From Pseudoalteromonas sp. '520P1 No. 423' (lineage in GTDB: Bacteria > Pseudomonadota > Gammaproteobacteria > Enterobacterales > Alteromonadaceae), in NCBI RefSeq assembly GCF_001269985.1, contig NZ_BBZB01000001.1, positions 744,001 through 808,000 on the forward strand: 64,000 nucleotides of DNA, read 5' to 3'. The translations under genes were made by a program, and so were the position numbers. Numbering within the stretch: position 1 is the stretch's first letter; each line of letters opens with the position of its first letter. This document shows positions 20,008 to 27,286 of the stretch, piece by piece. Under the pieces are notes generated by a model. The model was given only the letters and a program-made list of their open reading frames with translations, was not told the DNA's origin and made no database searches.

Positions 20008-20631
20008 TTGCAAGAACTTAACTTAACAGAAACAGAATTAAATTTATTAGCCCAGTGGTTAAGTGGGGATGAAACTTCAGCTAAGGCGATGAATTTACCC
20101 TGTGTTGAAGGTTTTCTGTTTGCACTTATTTGTGCACCTGCACCTGTTGAAGATGAAGTTTGGTTAAATGAAGTGCTAGCAGGTGATTTATCAACACTAT
20201 CAGATGATAAATTATTTGCACTTATGGCACTTTATAATCATCTGAGCACAGATATATTTGAAACCGGATATCAACTTCCTAAATCACTGATTGTTGATGA
20301 TAATGTCGCTGTTAATTTTACACATGACAGCGCATTGCACAATTGGAGTAAGGGGTTTGCGCGTGGTGTAGGTTATGCCGGCGATTTGCTCAATTGTGAG
20401 AATATTGATAACGAACTGAGATCTGCTTTTGCTATGGCGATTAGTTGTTTAAGCTTTTTTGCTAATGAATCAAGCGCACAGCAACAAGCTCAAGAGCAAA
20501 ATATGCATTTAGAAACTATGAGCCAACAAATGTTTGAATTGATGCCTGACTTCGCTATAGGCTTTGCTGAGATAGTTGAGTCTATGGCTGTAAGTAGTGG
20601 TTTATTTAATGACGAGGGTTGGAATGAGTAA
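20008..20631 (+). CDS. YecA/YgfB family protein (UPF0149)
   Basis: The 207-residue protein starts at a TTG with an AAAGGTGA ribosome binding site at the right distance. The helical UPF0149 fold is recognisable from LPCVEGFLFALICAPAPV near residue 29 and the run HNWSKGFARGVGYA near residue 110. The SEC-C zinc tail (CxCxnCHC) found in many YecA proteins is absent, so this is the YgfB-like type. Function is not established. It follows gspN by 53 bases on the same strand and could be cotranscribed, but has no evident link to secretion. Confidence 0.8.
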   Translation: MQELNLTETELNLLAQWLSGDETSAKAMNLPCVEGFLFALICAPAPVEDEVWLNEVLAGDLSTLSDDKLFALMALYNHLSTDIFETGYQLPKSLIVDDNVAVNFTHDSALHNWSKGFARGVGYAGDLLNCENIDNELRSAFAMAISCLSFFANESSAQQQAQEQNMHLETMSQQMFELMPDFAIGFAEIVESMAVSSGLFNDEGWNE

Positions 20632-20650
20632 TCACCAATCTTAGAACAGA

Positions 20651-20688
20651 ACATTACAAAGCGGAGCATATGCTCCGCTTTGTAATGT
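20651..20688. repeat. 38-base perfect palindrome
   Basis: Bases 20651-20669 and 20670-20688 are exact reverse complements (19 + 19, no loop), with a GC core AAGCGGAGCAT. It lies 20 bases past the YecA-family stop, between convergent genes. It lacks a U-run on either side, so it may be a bidirectional terminator or a palindromic element. Confidence 0.85.
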
Positions 20689-20709
20689 AACAAGTGAGAT
20701 AAAGTTTCT

Positions 20710-20730
20710 CGCGGCTGAAGCCCTGCCTAC
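20710..20730. repeat. Degenerate copy of the CTGAAG hairpin repeat
   Basis: GCGGCTGAAGCCCTGCCTAC (20711-20730) matches the intact copy GCGACTGAAGTCGCGCCTAC at 58887-58906 in 16 of 20 bases. The hairpin core is partly lost (GGCT-GA-AGCC). Confidence 0.55.
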
Positions 20731-20783
20731 TAATTTAAACTAATTTCGATAGTTAAGTGACCAGTTAATTAACGGAAATGGTA

Positions 20784-21200
20784 TTAGCTACTGTGATCTA
20801 TAACAATACGCCATTCATTGTTAATTTTTTTCCAATACAGCGAATAATAACCATTTGGGTTATCGGCTTTTCTTTGTAAAGACCACTTACCTAAAACAAA
20901 TGCAGAATCTTCATTGACGTTTACTTCTAGTACATCAAATGTTAATTGACCCATGGTTGCTTTATCAGGATACGTCTTAATGTAGTTTTTTAACGTATTT
21001 TGCCACCCATATTTAATGCCATTCTTACCAACAAATTTTAATTCTTCTGATTGCCAATAACCTTGCATATATTGCTTAATATCACCTTGGTTCCATGCAT
21101 CTTGCTGCATTGCCATTACTTTTAAAATATCTTCTTTACCTGTACTGGCATTAGCAAGCTGACTTATAAATATAAGGCTTATTAAAATTAATTTTTTCAT
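20784..21200 (-). CDS. Exported NTF2-like (SnoaL/DUF4440-type) protein
   Basis: The 138-residue protein starts with a signal peptide (MKKLILISLIFISQLANA|S). The mature part has the NTF2-like cone-fold pattern: the helical run MAMQQDAWNQGDIKQYMQGY, then strands ending LYWKKINNEWRIVIDHS. This resembles the DUF4440 / SnoaL-like group, where members are ligand-binding or small enzymes. I see no catalytic residues that would name a reaction. It is followed on the same strand side by an outer-membrane-like gene but separated by 99 bases, so cotranscription is uncertain. Confidence 0.7.
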   Translation of the reverse strand: MKKLILISLIFISQLANASTGKEDILKVMAMQQDAWNQGDIKQYMQGYWQSEELKFVGKNGIKYGWQNTLKNYIKTYPDKATMGQLTFDVLEVNVNEDSAFVLGKWSLQRKADNPNGYYSLYWKKINNEWRIVIDHSS

Positions 21201-21299
21201 AGTTGCATTTTTATTTAATTATGTGGATAAAATATACAGTCAGATTAACTTGATATATAGATAAGTAAACAGTTATTTTAAGATTAAAGTCATACAACA

Positions 21300-22076
21300 T
21301 TAAAAACGTGTACTGACCAACAAAGTAGCTGATTTTATATCGTTATTATCATCACCTAATCTAGTACCTAACCCAAAGCGAATTGAAGCCAGATCGCCAA
21401 ACCAGTATTCGGTTTGAAGTTCTACATTGTTATTATCAAAATCATCCATTTCAATACTTGAAGAAAGAGAAATGCTCCATTGTTTATTGATATAATAAGC
21501 AGCTTGGGTTTGGATATACTCTTCTTTACCTGAGTATTGTTTTAGCTCTAAATCCCAGCCTTGATTTTGTTCAATGTTAGTCCATCTGACATAGGGTCCT
21601 ACAGTAAATTCACTATTTGAAGAAGAATGATATGAGTCATATTCTTTTTCATAATTGTAAAAAACGCTGATACCAACTTGCAGTGTATCAGTTAACTTTT
21701 TACCTAAAGTAACAGCAGTTTCGTAAAATTTTTCATTGCCATAAAAAGTGACGTCTTGTATATATTTGATATAGCCACTGACTATTAAGTCATCTTCAAG
21801 GAATTTTTCGCCTTGAATAGCCAAATGATCAACATCATCGATACTAAAACCGGAGACTGAGATAGAATCGATTTGATTCAAATAAGGTATTAACTTATGT
21901 GGACCATCTTTTTTGATAAGATCTTCAAAATAAAACCTGTATCGCATACCAAAAAATCTATCATCAAAATCTCTAATATCAGAAAACCCAATATCAAATT
22001 GATGGTAAGTGGTGTCTTGTGCCGAGCTGTTAAAGCTCATTAACAATGCGATAGAGGTCAAGCTAAGTAGGCGCAT
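21300..22076 (-). CDS. Putative outer-membrane beta-barrel protein
   Basis: The 258-residue protein has a signal peptide (MRLLSLTSIALLMSFNSSAQ) and a mature part made of alternating short amphipathic strands rich in Tyr, Phe and Ser. It ends in the aromatic C-terminal signature LLVSTRF expected for an outer-membrane barrel recognised by BamA. Near-periodic strands such as YIKYIQDVTFYGN and LQTEYWFGDLASIRFGLGTR support a barrel of roughly 10-12 strands. I do not recognise a specific family, so substrate and role are unknown. Confidence 0.65.
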   Translation of the reverse strand: MRLLSLTSIALLMSFNSSAQDTTYHQFDIGFSDIRDFDDRFFGMRYRFYFEDLIKKDGPHKLIPYLNQIDSISVSGFSIDDVDHLAIQGEKFLEDDLIVSGYIKYIQDVTFYGNEKFYETAVTLGKKLTDTLQVGISVFYNYEKEYDSYHSSSNSEFTVGPYVRWTNIEQNQGWDLELKQYSGKEEYIQTQAAYYINKQWSISLSSSIEMDDFDNNNVELQTEYWFGDLASIRFGLGTRLGDDNNDIKSATLLVSTRF

Positions 22077-22354
22077 AATACTTCCTTGTTGTGGTTTAGT
22101 ATTATTTTAGGGACTTGCCTTTGTTAAGTCATTCACTATAAAGTAAAAAAGTGTAGAAAGGCGTATTCAAGAAAAATTGATGAGTAGTTTAAATATGCTT
22201 AATAAATAATGAGCAATGAGAGATATTAGCTGTTTAGGATGGTAAATATAACTACATAAGTAGGTTATACTCGATTTTTCTAGCCTAAAGATGGGTTAAA
22301 ATCGAAGTTTTTAATAATAATTACATATAAAAAGCAACTTGATCATCTTTTACT

Positions 22355-22383
22355 CTTGTTTTCACATGCTTCCTCAGTATAAT
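22355..22383 (+). promoter_or_regulatory. Promoter of tRNA-Trp
   Basis: A perfect -10 box TATAAT at 22378-22383 lies 15 bases before the mature tRNA. A weak -35 (TTGTTT, 22356-22361) sits 16 bases upstream. The rest of 22077-22354 is AT-rich with no gene, repeat or hairpin that I can support. Confidence 0.6.
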
Positions 22384-22398
22384 GTCAATCCACTTTGC

Positions 22399-22475
22399 AG
22401 GGGCGTAGTTCCAATTGGTAGAACAGCGGTCTCCAAAACCGATGGTTGGGAGTTCGAGTCTCTCCGCCCCTGCCA
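22399..22475 (+). tRNA. tRNA-Trp (anticodon CCA)
   Basis: The sequence folds into a complete cloverleaf: acceptor AGGGGCG / CGCCCCT, an anticodon stem CGGT/ACCG with loop CTCCAAA (anticodon CCA), T-loop GTTCGAGTC, discriminator G and encoded CCA at 22473-22475. It is very close to E. coli trpT, with one extra base in the D-arm. It lies just upstream of secE-nusG, in place of the tufB-associated tRNA cluster of enterobacteria. Confidence 0.97.
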
Positions 22476-22546
22476 TTTATTAAACCAGTCTGAACTTAAT
22501 AGCCGGTTTTTAATAGCACGTTATTAAGTTTAGATTTAAAGGAATT

Positions 22547-22566
22547 ACCCTGCCAGCGTGCAGGGT
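22547..22566 (+). promoter_or_regulatory. Hairpin between tRNA-Trp and secE
   Basis: ACCCTGC / GCAGGGT form a 7-base-pair stem with a 6-base loop. It is a candidate processing or weak termination site; there is no U-run long enough to call a full terminator, so secE may be read from the tRNA promoter. Confidence 0.5.
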
Positions 22567-22595
22567 TGTTGTGTCTGTTATTAAGGTAAATAATT

Positions 22596-22973
22596 ATGAG
22601 CACTAAAGTGGAAACCCCGTCTAGTTCGATGGATCCTATTAAGTGGATTTTAACCTTTGCTCTGCTTGGCGGTGCTGTGGTTGGAAACTACATGTTAGAA
22701 GATCTATCAGTATTGATACGTGCGATTGGCGTAGTTGCTGCTGTAGCTGCTGCAATGGGGATTGCATCACAAACTCAGAAAGGACAAGATTTCATTGTTT
22801 TTTCAAAAGAAGCTAAATTAGAAGTGCGTAAAGTGGTGTGGCCAACACGCCAAGAAGCAATTCATACAACAATCATCGTAATGATAGCAACAGTTGTAAT
22901 GGCATTAATCCTTTGGGGTCTTGATGGTATTTTATTTAGAGTTGTTGGCTTTTTAACTGGCTTGGAGATCTGA
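22596..22973 (+). CDS. secE: Preprotein translocase subunit SecE
   Basis: The 125-residue inner-membrane protein has three hydrophobic segments as in enterobacterial SecE. The conserved cytoplasmic loop and third segment ([20 protein letters not shown]) carry the essential SecY-contacting region. It is a core subunit of the SecYEG channel. The nusG start is 4 bases after its stop, so the two are coupled as is usual in bacteria. Confidence 0.96.
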   Translation: MSTKVETPSSSMDPIKWILTFALLGGAVVGNYMLEDLSVLIRAIGVVAAVAAAMGIASQTQKGQDFIVFSKEAKLEVRKVVWPTRQEAIHTTIIVMIATVVMALILWGLDGILFRVVGFLTGLEI

Positions 22974-22977
22974 TCCT

Positions 22978-23535
22978 ATGACGGATGAGAATAAAGAATT
23001 AAAATTTCGTTGGTATGTAGTTCAAGCTTTTTCAGGCTATGAAAAGCGTGTAAAACTGACTATAGAAGAACATATCAAACAAGAAGGTTTAGAAGACCTT
23101 TTTGAAGAAGTACTAGTACCTACGGAAGAAGTTGTTGAGATGCGCGCTGGTCAAAAACGCCGCTCAGAACGTAAGTTTTTCCCTGGATACGTTTTAGTTA
23201 AAATGGCTATGACTGATGCTAGTTGGCATTTAGTGAAAGGTACAGAACGTGTTATGGGCTTTATTGGTGGTACAAAAGAACGTCCTGCACCAATCAGCCA
23301 AAGAGAAGCTGATAAGATTCTTAACCGTTTAGAAGAAAATGCAGATTCACCTAAGCAAGCTACTATGTTTGAACCTGGTGAAGTTGTACGTGTTATTGAT
23401 GGTCCATTTGCTGACTTCAACGGTGTTGTTGAAGAAGTAGATTATGACAAATGTCGCGTAAAAGTTTCTGTTCTTATATTTGGTCGTTCAACGCCTGTTG
23501 AACTTGAATTTAGCCAAGTAGAAACAGATAAATAA
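22978..23535 (+). CDS. nusG: Transcription termination/antitermination factor NusG
   Basis: The 185-residue protein begins with the NGN domain ([20 protein letters not shown]) that binds RNA polymerase beta-prime. It ends with a KOW domain ([20 protein letters not shown]) that contacts Rho or ribosomal protein S10. It increases elongation rate and couples transcription to translation or Rho termination. Length is normal. Confidence 0.97.
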   Translation: MTDENKELKFRWYVVQAFSGYEKRVKLTIEEHIKQEGLEDLFEEVLVPTEEVVEMRAGQKRRSERKFFPGYVLVKMAMTDASWHLVKGTERVMGFIGGTKERPAPISQREADKILNRLEENADSPKQATMFEPGEVVRVIDGPFADFNGVVEEVDYDKCRVKVSVLIFGRSTPVELEFSQVETDK

Positions 23536-23560
23536 TAAAAGCACGCTTTTATTATTTTAA

Positions 23561-23587
23561 AAAGCACAGCATTAGCTGTGCTTTTTT
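23561..23587 (+). terminator. Terminator of secE-nusG
   Basis: AAAGCACAGC / GCTGTGCTTT form a 10-base-pair stem with an ATTA loop, followed by a T-run. It ends the secE-nusG unit and shows that rplK has its own promoter. Confidence 0.9.
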
Positions 23588-23690
23588 GATCCTATAGATT
23601 AATACCTACTACTTTGTAATATATTTTATATTTTAAATTTTACTTTTTATTTTCGCTTGTGCTCATCAGACTGATGACATTAACCTGCTT

Positions 23691-23778
23691 TACCAATACC
23701 AATACCAATACCAATACCAATACCAATACCAATACCAATACCAATACCAATACCAATACCAATACCAATACCAATACC
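23691..23778. repeat. TACCAA hexamer tandem repeat, about 14.7 copies
   Basis: Fourteen perfect TACCAA units (23691-23774) are followed by a partial TACC. No open frame uses them. The rest of 23588-23898 is AT-rich and shows no gene or terminator I can support. Confidence 0.97.
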
Positions 23779-23898
23779 TAAATAGAGGGTAATTTAAACA
23801 TTAAAAAACTGATTTAAATTAGATCTCAAATAGTGAAAATCGATCTAGAGGTGATGCCTTTAAGTGATTAGTTTGATTACGTATCAATTGCAGCGCGA

Positions 23899-24242
23899 TT
23901 AAATATAGGGCGCATTGATCACAAAGGAAATCTTTAAAATGTTTTTAGAAGGGTTAGGATGATATTCTGTCAAATTGTGATATACACGTTTACGGGGTGT
24001 AACTACGACAAGTGTATTTTTATGATATGGCGGAGTTTTATATCTGTTGTTGTGTTGGTAATTATTTTGTCTATCACCTCTGTTGTCACCGCGATTATCT
24101 TGACGGTCGCCACGGTTATCGCCTCTGTTATTTTGTCTGTACCCGCATTGTTATTTCTGTCATTAGGTGAAGCCATTACCGACATCGGTAAGCTGGCCGT
24201 TAATATAGGAGAGACTAATAACGTGATAATTGATTTTTTCAT
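23899..24242 (-). pseudogene. Frameshifted remnant of an RGD-repeat exported protein
   Basis: An ATG at 24242 with a strong AAAGGAGAG ribosome binding site opens a signal peptide (MKKSIITLLVSPILTASLPM, cleaved after VMAS). The first frame runs through PNDRNNNAGTD, then loses sense. The -1 frame continues in register with QNNRGDNRGDRQDNRGDNRG, a repeated RGD/RQN unit, then a basic stretch with VVVTPRKRVYHNL, and stops at a TAA at 23899. The span is 344 bases, one short of a multiple of three, consistent with a net frame change near 24125-24135. I recall longer surface proteins in related genomes continuing past the VTPRKR region, so the C-terminus may be missing too. Function unknown. Confidence 0.65.
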
Positions 24243-24416
24243 TTAAACTCTCCTTTAAATAATGCAACAAGTATATATTTCTTTCTTTGAATCAAAACTG
24301 AACAATAAAGAAAATATTTAATATGTGAGTTTTTTAAATTTCCGTGTCTTCATATGGGTAAAAAAGCTGTGATATTTCTTACTATCTCTACTTTCAAAAT
24401 TCATATTAATTAAATA

Positions 24417-24445
24417 TTGATCACGAGAGCTGATTAAACTATAAT
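24417..24445 (+). promoter_or_regulatory. Strong sigma70 promoter of rplK-rplA, with dyad over the -10
   Basis: TTGATC (24417-24422) and TATAAT (24440-24445) are separated by 17 bases. The -10 is embedded in an inverted repeat GCTGATTA (24429-24436) / TAATCAGC (24442-24449). It lies about 147 bases before rplK. The remainder of 24243-24591 is AT-rich leader; a GC-rich stretch at about 24530-24575 could form the leader structure used for L1 autocontrol, but I cannot prove it. Confidence 0.75.
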
Positions 24446-24591
24446 CAGCGGCCTTTTGTTATTGGGCTAGTTATTAATTAGCTAAATCTCTAATAAAAAG
24501 CATGAATTAAAATTTTTGTAAAACACGGGAAGCCGTTTGAGTACGCGTCCTCACGCGCACTAGGCTAAGACCCACAATCGAGGTATTTATA

Positions 24592-25020
24592 ATGGCTAAG
24601 AAAGTTGAAGCTGTAATCAAGCTACAAGTAGCTGCTGGTATGGCTAACCCTAGTCCACCAGTTGGTCCTGCACTAGGTCAGCACGGTGTTAACATCATGG
24701 AATTCTGTAAAGGCTTTAATGCTCGTACAGAGTCTTTAGAAAAAGGCGCTCCAGTTCCAGTTATCATTTCTGTATATTCAGATCGTTCTTTCACGTTCGA
24801 TATGAAAACTCCACCTGCTGCTTACTTACTTAAGAAAGCTGCTGGAATCAAATCTGGTTCAGGTCGTCCTAACACTGAAAAGTGTGGCACAGTAACACGT
24901 GCACAACTAGAAGAAATCGTTACTATCAAGCAAGCTGATTTAACAGCTGCTGATATGGACGCTGGTGTACGCACAATTGCAGGTTCTGCACGTGCAATGG
25001 GCTTGAACGTAGAGGGTTAA
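24592..25020 (+). CDS. rplK: 50S ribosomal protein L11
   Basis: The 142-residue protein begins [20 protein letters not shown] and carries the proline-rich switch [20 protein letters not shown]. The C-terminal domain binds the GTPase-associated region of 23S rRNA and supports RelA activation and factor-dependent GTP hydrolysis. rplA follows after 4 bases. In E. coli this operon is autoregulated by L1. Confidence 0.98.
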   Translation: MAKKVEAVIKLQVAAGMANPSPPVGPALGQHGVNIMEFCKGFNARTESLEKGAPVPVIISVYSDRSFTFDMKTPPAAYLLKKAAGIKSGSGRPNTEKCGTVTRAQLEEIVTIKQADLTAADMDAGVRTIAGSARAMGLNVEG

Positions 25021-25024
25021 TCAG

Positions 25025-25729
25025 ATGGCTAAACTTACTAAACGTATGCGTAATATCCGCGAAAAAGTGGAAGTTACTAAAGAATATGATATCAATGAAG
25101 CTGTTGCACTTTTAAAAGAGTTAGCTACTGCTAAGTTCGTAGAAAGTGTTGACGTTGCTGTTAACCTTGGTATCGACGCTCGTAAATCTGACCAAAACGT
25201 TCGTGGCGCTTCTGTGCTACCACACGGTACTGGTCGTGATGTACGTGTTGCTGTATTTACTCAAGGCGCAAACGCTGAAGCTGCAAAAGAAGCTGGCGCT
25301 GAGCTTGTAGGTATGGAAGATCTTGCTGAGCAAGTGAAAAAAGGCGAAATGAACTTTGACGTTGTTGTTGCTTCTCCAGATGCAATGCGCGTTGTTGGTC
25401 AACTTGGTCAAATCTTAGGTCCACGTGGCCTGATGCCTAACCCTAAAACTGGTACTGTAACTCCAAATGTTGCTGAAGCAGTTAAAAACGCGAAAGCGGG
25501 TCAGGTTCGTTACCGTAATGATAAGAATGGTATCATCCATACTACTATCGGTAAGGTTTCTTTTGATGCTGCACAGCTTCAAGGTAACCTAGAAGCACTA
25601 ATCGTTGCGCTTAAGAAGGCTAAGCCTGCTCAAGCTAAAGGTGTTTACTTGAAGAAAGTAACTATCTCTACGACTATGGGTGCTGGTGTAACTGTTGATC
25701 AGGGTACACTTAATACTGTTGTAGCTTAA
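25025..25729 (+). CDS. rplA: 50S ribosomal protein L1
   Basis: The 234-residue protein contains the L1 signatures [17 protein letters not shown] and [19 protein letters not shown]. It builds the mobile L1 stalk near the E site. In enterobacteria L1 also represses translation of its own operon by binding the rplK leader. It is the second gene of the rplKA unit. Confidence 0.98.
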   Translation: MAKLTKRMRNIREKVEVTKEYDINEAVALLKELATAKFVESVDVAVNLGIDARKSDQNVRGASVLPHGTGRDVRVAVFTQGANAEAAKEAGAELVGMEDLAEQVKKGEMNFDVVVASPDAMRVVGQLGQILGPRGLMPNPKTGTVTPNVAEAVKNAKAGQVRYRNDKNGIIHTTIGKVSFDAAQLQGNLEALIVALKKAKPAQAKGVYLKKVTISTTMGAGVTVDQGTLNTVVA

Positions 25730-25756
25730 TTTTTAAATTAGCTATTACTGTATACT

Positions 25757-25788
25757 TGGCGCATAATTTAAGCTATAATTCTGCGCCA
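25757..25788 (+). promoter_or_regulatory. Promoter of rplJL-rpoBC with GC-rich discriminator
   Basis: TATAAT at 25774-25779 is followed by CTGCGCC, a GC-rich discriminator of the kind associated with stringent control. Arms TGGCGCA (25757-25763) and TGCGCCA (25782-25788) flank it symmetrically. No good -35 is visible at the usual distance. Confidence 0.55.
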
Positions 25789-25881
25789 CTTTATTGAAGA
25801 AATGTTTTATTTAAAATAAAGCTAAATTTTTCAATAAATAACAAATTCGGGTTGAAGTTTTGATTATTTATTAATTAAAAC

Positions 25882-25995
25882 TTCCGTCCAAGACCGTAGG
25901 TGTTATTTATTATTCGTAATAAAAGCTTAATTTCCTACGTAGATGGTGTAGAACCCCAGATAGATTTTTCCTAATCTTCTGGCTCTCGCCGTAAA
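25882..25995 (+). ncRNA. L10 leader (autoregulatory mRNA structure)
   Basis: The runs CCAAGACCGTAGGTGTTATT (25888-25907), TTTCCTACGTAGATGGTG and CTAATCTTCTGGCTCTCGCC closely match the E. coli L10 leader. CGTAGG and CCTACG pair. In E. coli the L10-(L7/L12) complex binds this leader and represses rplJL translation. It occupies most of the 350-base gap between rplA and rplJ. Confidence 0.9.
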
Positions 25996-26079
25996 AAGCA
26001 CCTAAATATTATTGTGATATTTAGGATGAGTAAATCGGAGAACTTAATTTAAGTTTTCCAAGAACCAGGAGTCACACCC

Positions 26080-26574
26080 ATGGCCTTAAACTTTGAAGGC
26101 AAAAAAGCGATTGTTGCTGAAGTCAGCGAAGCCGCTAGTGGTGCTCTATCTGCAGTAGTTGCAGATTCTCGTGGTGTACCTGTTGACGCTATTACAGCCC
26201 TTCGTAAAGAAGCTCGTGAAGCTGGTGTATGGATGAAAGTTGTTCGTAACACTCTTGCTAAACGTGCTATCGAAGGAACTGAATTTGAGTGTCTTAACGA
26301 TTCTTTAGTTGGTCCAAGCTTAGTTGCTTTTTCTAGCGAGCACCCTGGTGCTGCAGCGCGTATCTTCTCAGATTTCGCGAAGAAAAATGAACATTTTGAG
26401 CTTAAATTGGCCGCTTTTGAAGGTAACGTTGTAGACGTTGCTATGTTGGCTACATTGCCTACATACGATGAAGCAGTTGCACGCTTAATGAGCGCTATGA
26501 AAGAAGCGTCTGCCGGTAAATTGTGTAAAACAATTGAAGCAGTACGTGTACAAAAAGAAGAGCAATCTGCATAA
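26080..26574 (+). CDS. rplJ: 50S ribosomal protein L10
   Basis: The 164-residue protein starts [19 protein letters not shown] and has the N-terminal rRNA-binding domain ([14 protein letters not shown]) plus the C-terminal helix that binds L7/L12 dimers. CCAGGAG upstream is a strong ribosome binding site. Together with L7/L12 it is the repressor that recognises the preceding leader. Confidence 0.98.
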   Translation: MALNFEGKKAIVAEVSEAASGALSAVVADSRGVPVDAITALRKEAREAGVWMKVVRNTLAKRAIEGTEFECLNDSLVGPSLVAFSSEHPGAAARIFSDFAKKNEHFELKLAAFEGNVVDVAMLATLPTYDEAVARLMSAMKEASAGKLCKTIEAVRVQKEEQSA

Positions 26575-26677
26575 TCTTATAGAATCCTATAAGTTTAGAT
26601 TGTTTTTATTGGTGTAAAATATTTTTTTAGAACATTATTTATTGTAAATAATAGTTCATATTATTAGGAAATTTGAA

Positions 26678-27040
26678 ATGTCTGTATCTAAAGACCAAAT
26701 CCTTGATGCTATTGCAGAAATGTCTGTAATGGATGTTGTTGCTCTTGTTGAAGCAATGGAAGAAAAATTCGGTGTAACTGCTGCTGCTGCAATGGTTGCT
26801 GGTCCAGCTGCTGAAGCTGCTGAAGAGAAAACTGAGTTTGACGTTGTTTTAGCATCTTTTGGTGCTAACAAAGTTGCTGCAATCAAAGCTGTTCGTGGCG
26901 CTACAGGTCTTGGCCTTAAAGAAGCTAAAGCTATGGTTGAATCTGCTCCAGTTGCACTTAAAGAAGGTGTTACTAAAGAAGAAGCTGAAGCACTTAAGAC
27001 TGATCTTGAAGCTATCGGTGCAACAATTGAAATTAAATAA
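26678..27040 (+). CDS. rplL: 50S ribosomal protein L7/L12
   Basis: The 120-residue acidic protein starts [20 protein letters not shown], has an Ala-rich hinge (about residues 33-50), and the C-terminal domain [20 protein letters not shown] that recruits translation factors. It is present in several copies per ribosome, so its message must be made in excess; attenuation before rpoB helps. Confidence 0.98.
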   Translation: MSVSKDQILDAIAEMSVMDVVALVEAMEEKFGVTAAAAMVAGPAAEAAEEKTEFDVVLASFGANKVAAIKAVRGATGLGLKEAKAMVESAPVALKEGVTKEEAEALKTDLEAIGATIEIK

Positions 27041-27080
27041 TCTGGCTTTTGCTAGGTTATCTGCCTAATTTATTAGGCAC

Positions 27081-27113
27081 GGGCTGATGGTTTTTTAATC
27101 ATCAGCCTTTTTG
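27081..27113 (+). terminator. Attenuator between rplL and rpoB
   Basis: GGCTGATG (27082-27089) pairs with CATCAGCC (27100-27107) and is followed by TTTTT. It is a partial terminator that lowers rpoBC expression relative to rplJL, as in E. coli. Confidence 0.85.
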
Positions 27114-27140
27114 CGCTGTAGTGTTTTGCACTGCAGCGCA
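27112..27140 (+). promoter_or_regulatory. Second hairpin before rpoB, candidate RNase III site
   Basis: TGCGCTGTAGTG and CACTGCAGCGCA form a 12-base-pair stem with one GU pair and a TTTT-type loop. In E. coli an RNase III processing stem lies at the equivalent place in the rplL-rpoB spacer. Confidence 0.7.
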
Positions 27141-27286
27141 TTTTGCCCTCTATGATTTATATTGTTTTTTACAATTAAATCAAAGTGTGCAAACACACAA
27201 TATGTAGTAAAAAATATGGCATTAATCGCCATTTTAGTCTGCTCATTTATGAGTGGTGTTCAAGATTCAGCAAGCTGAGGAACCTC

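Noticed and set aside
23691..23778. CRISPR-like array
   Set aside because: It is an uninterrupted hexamer tandem repeat with no spacers and no cas genes.
24003..24242. A 79-residue minus-strand frame as a complete small gene
   Set aside because: Its second half loses sense, while the -1 frame continues with coherent RGD repeats. I describe it as part of a frameshifted gene instead.
27185..27286. N-terminal extension of rpoB by 34 residues
   Set aside because: It runs through the untranslated leader; [13 protein letters not shown] at 27287 matches the family start and has a ribosome binding site.
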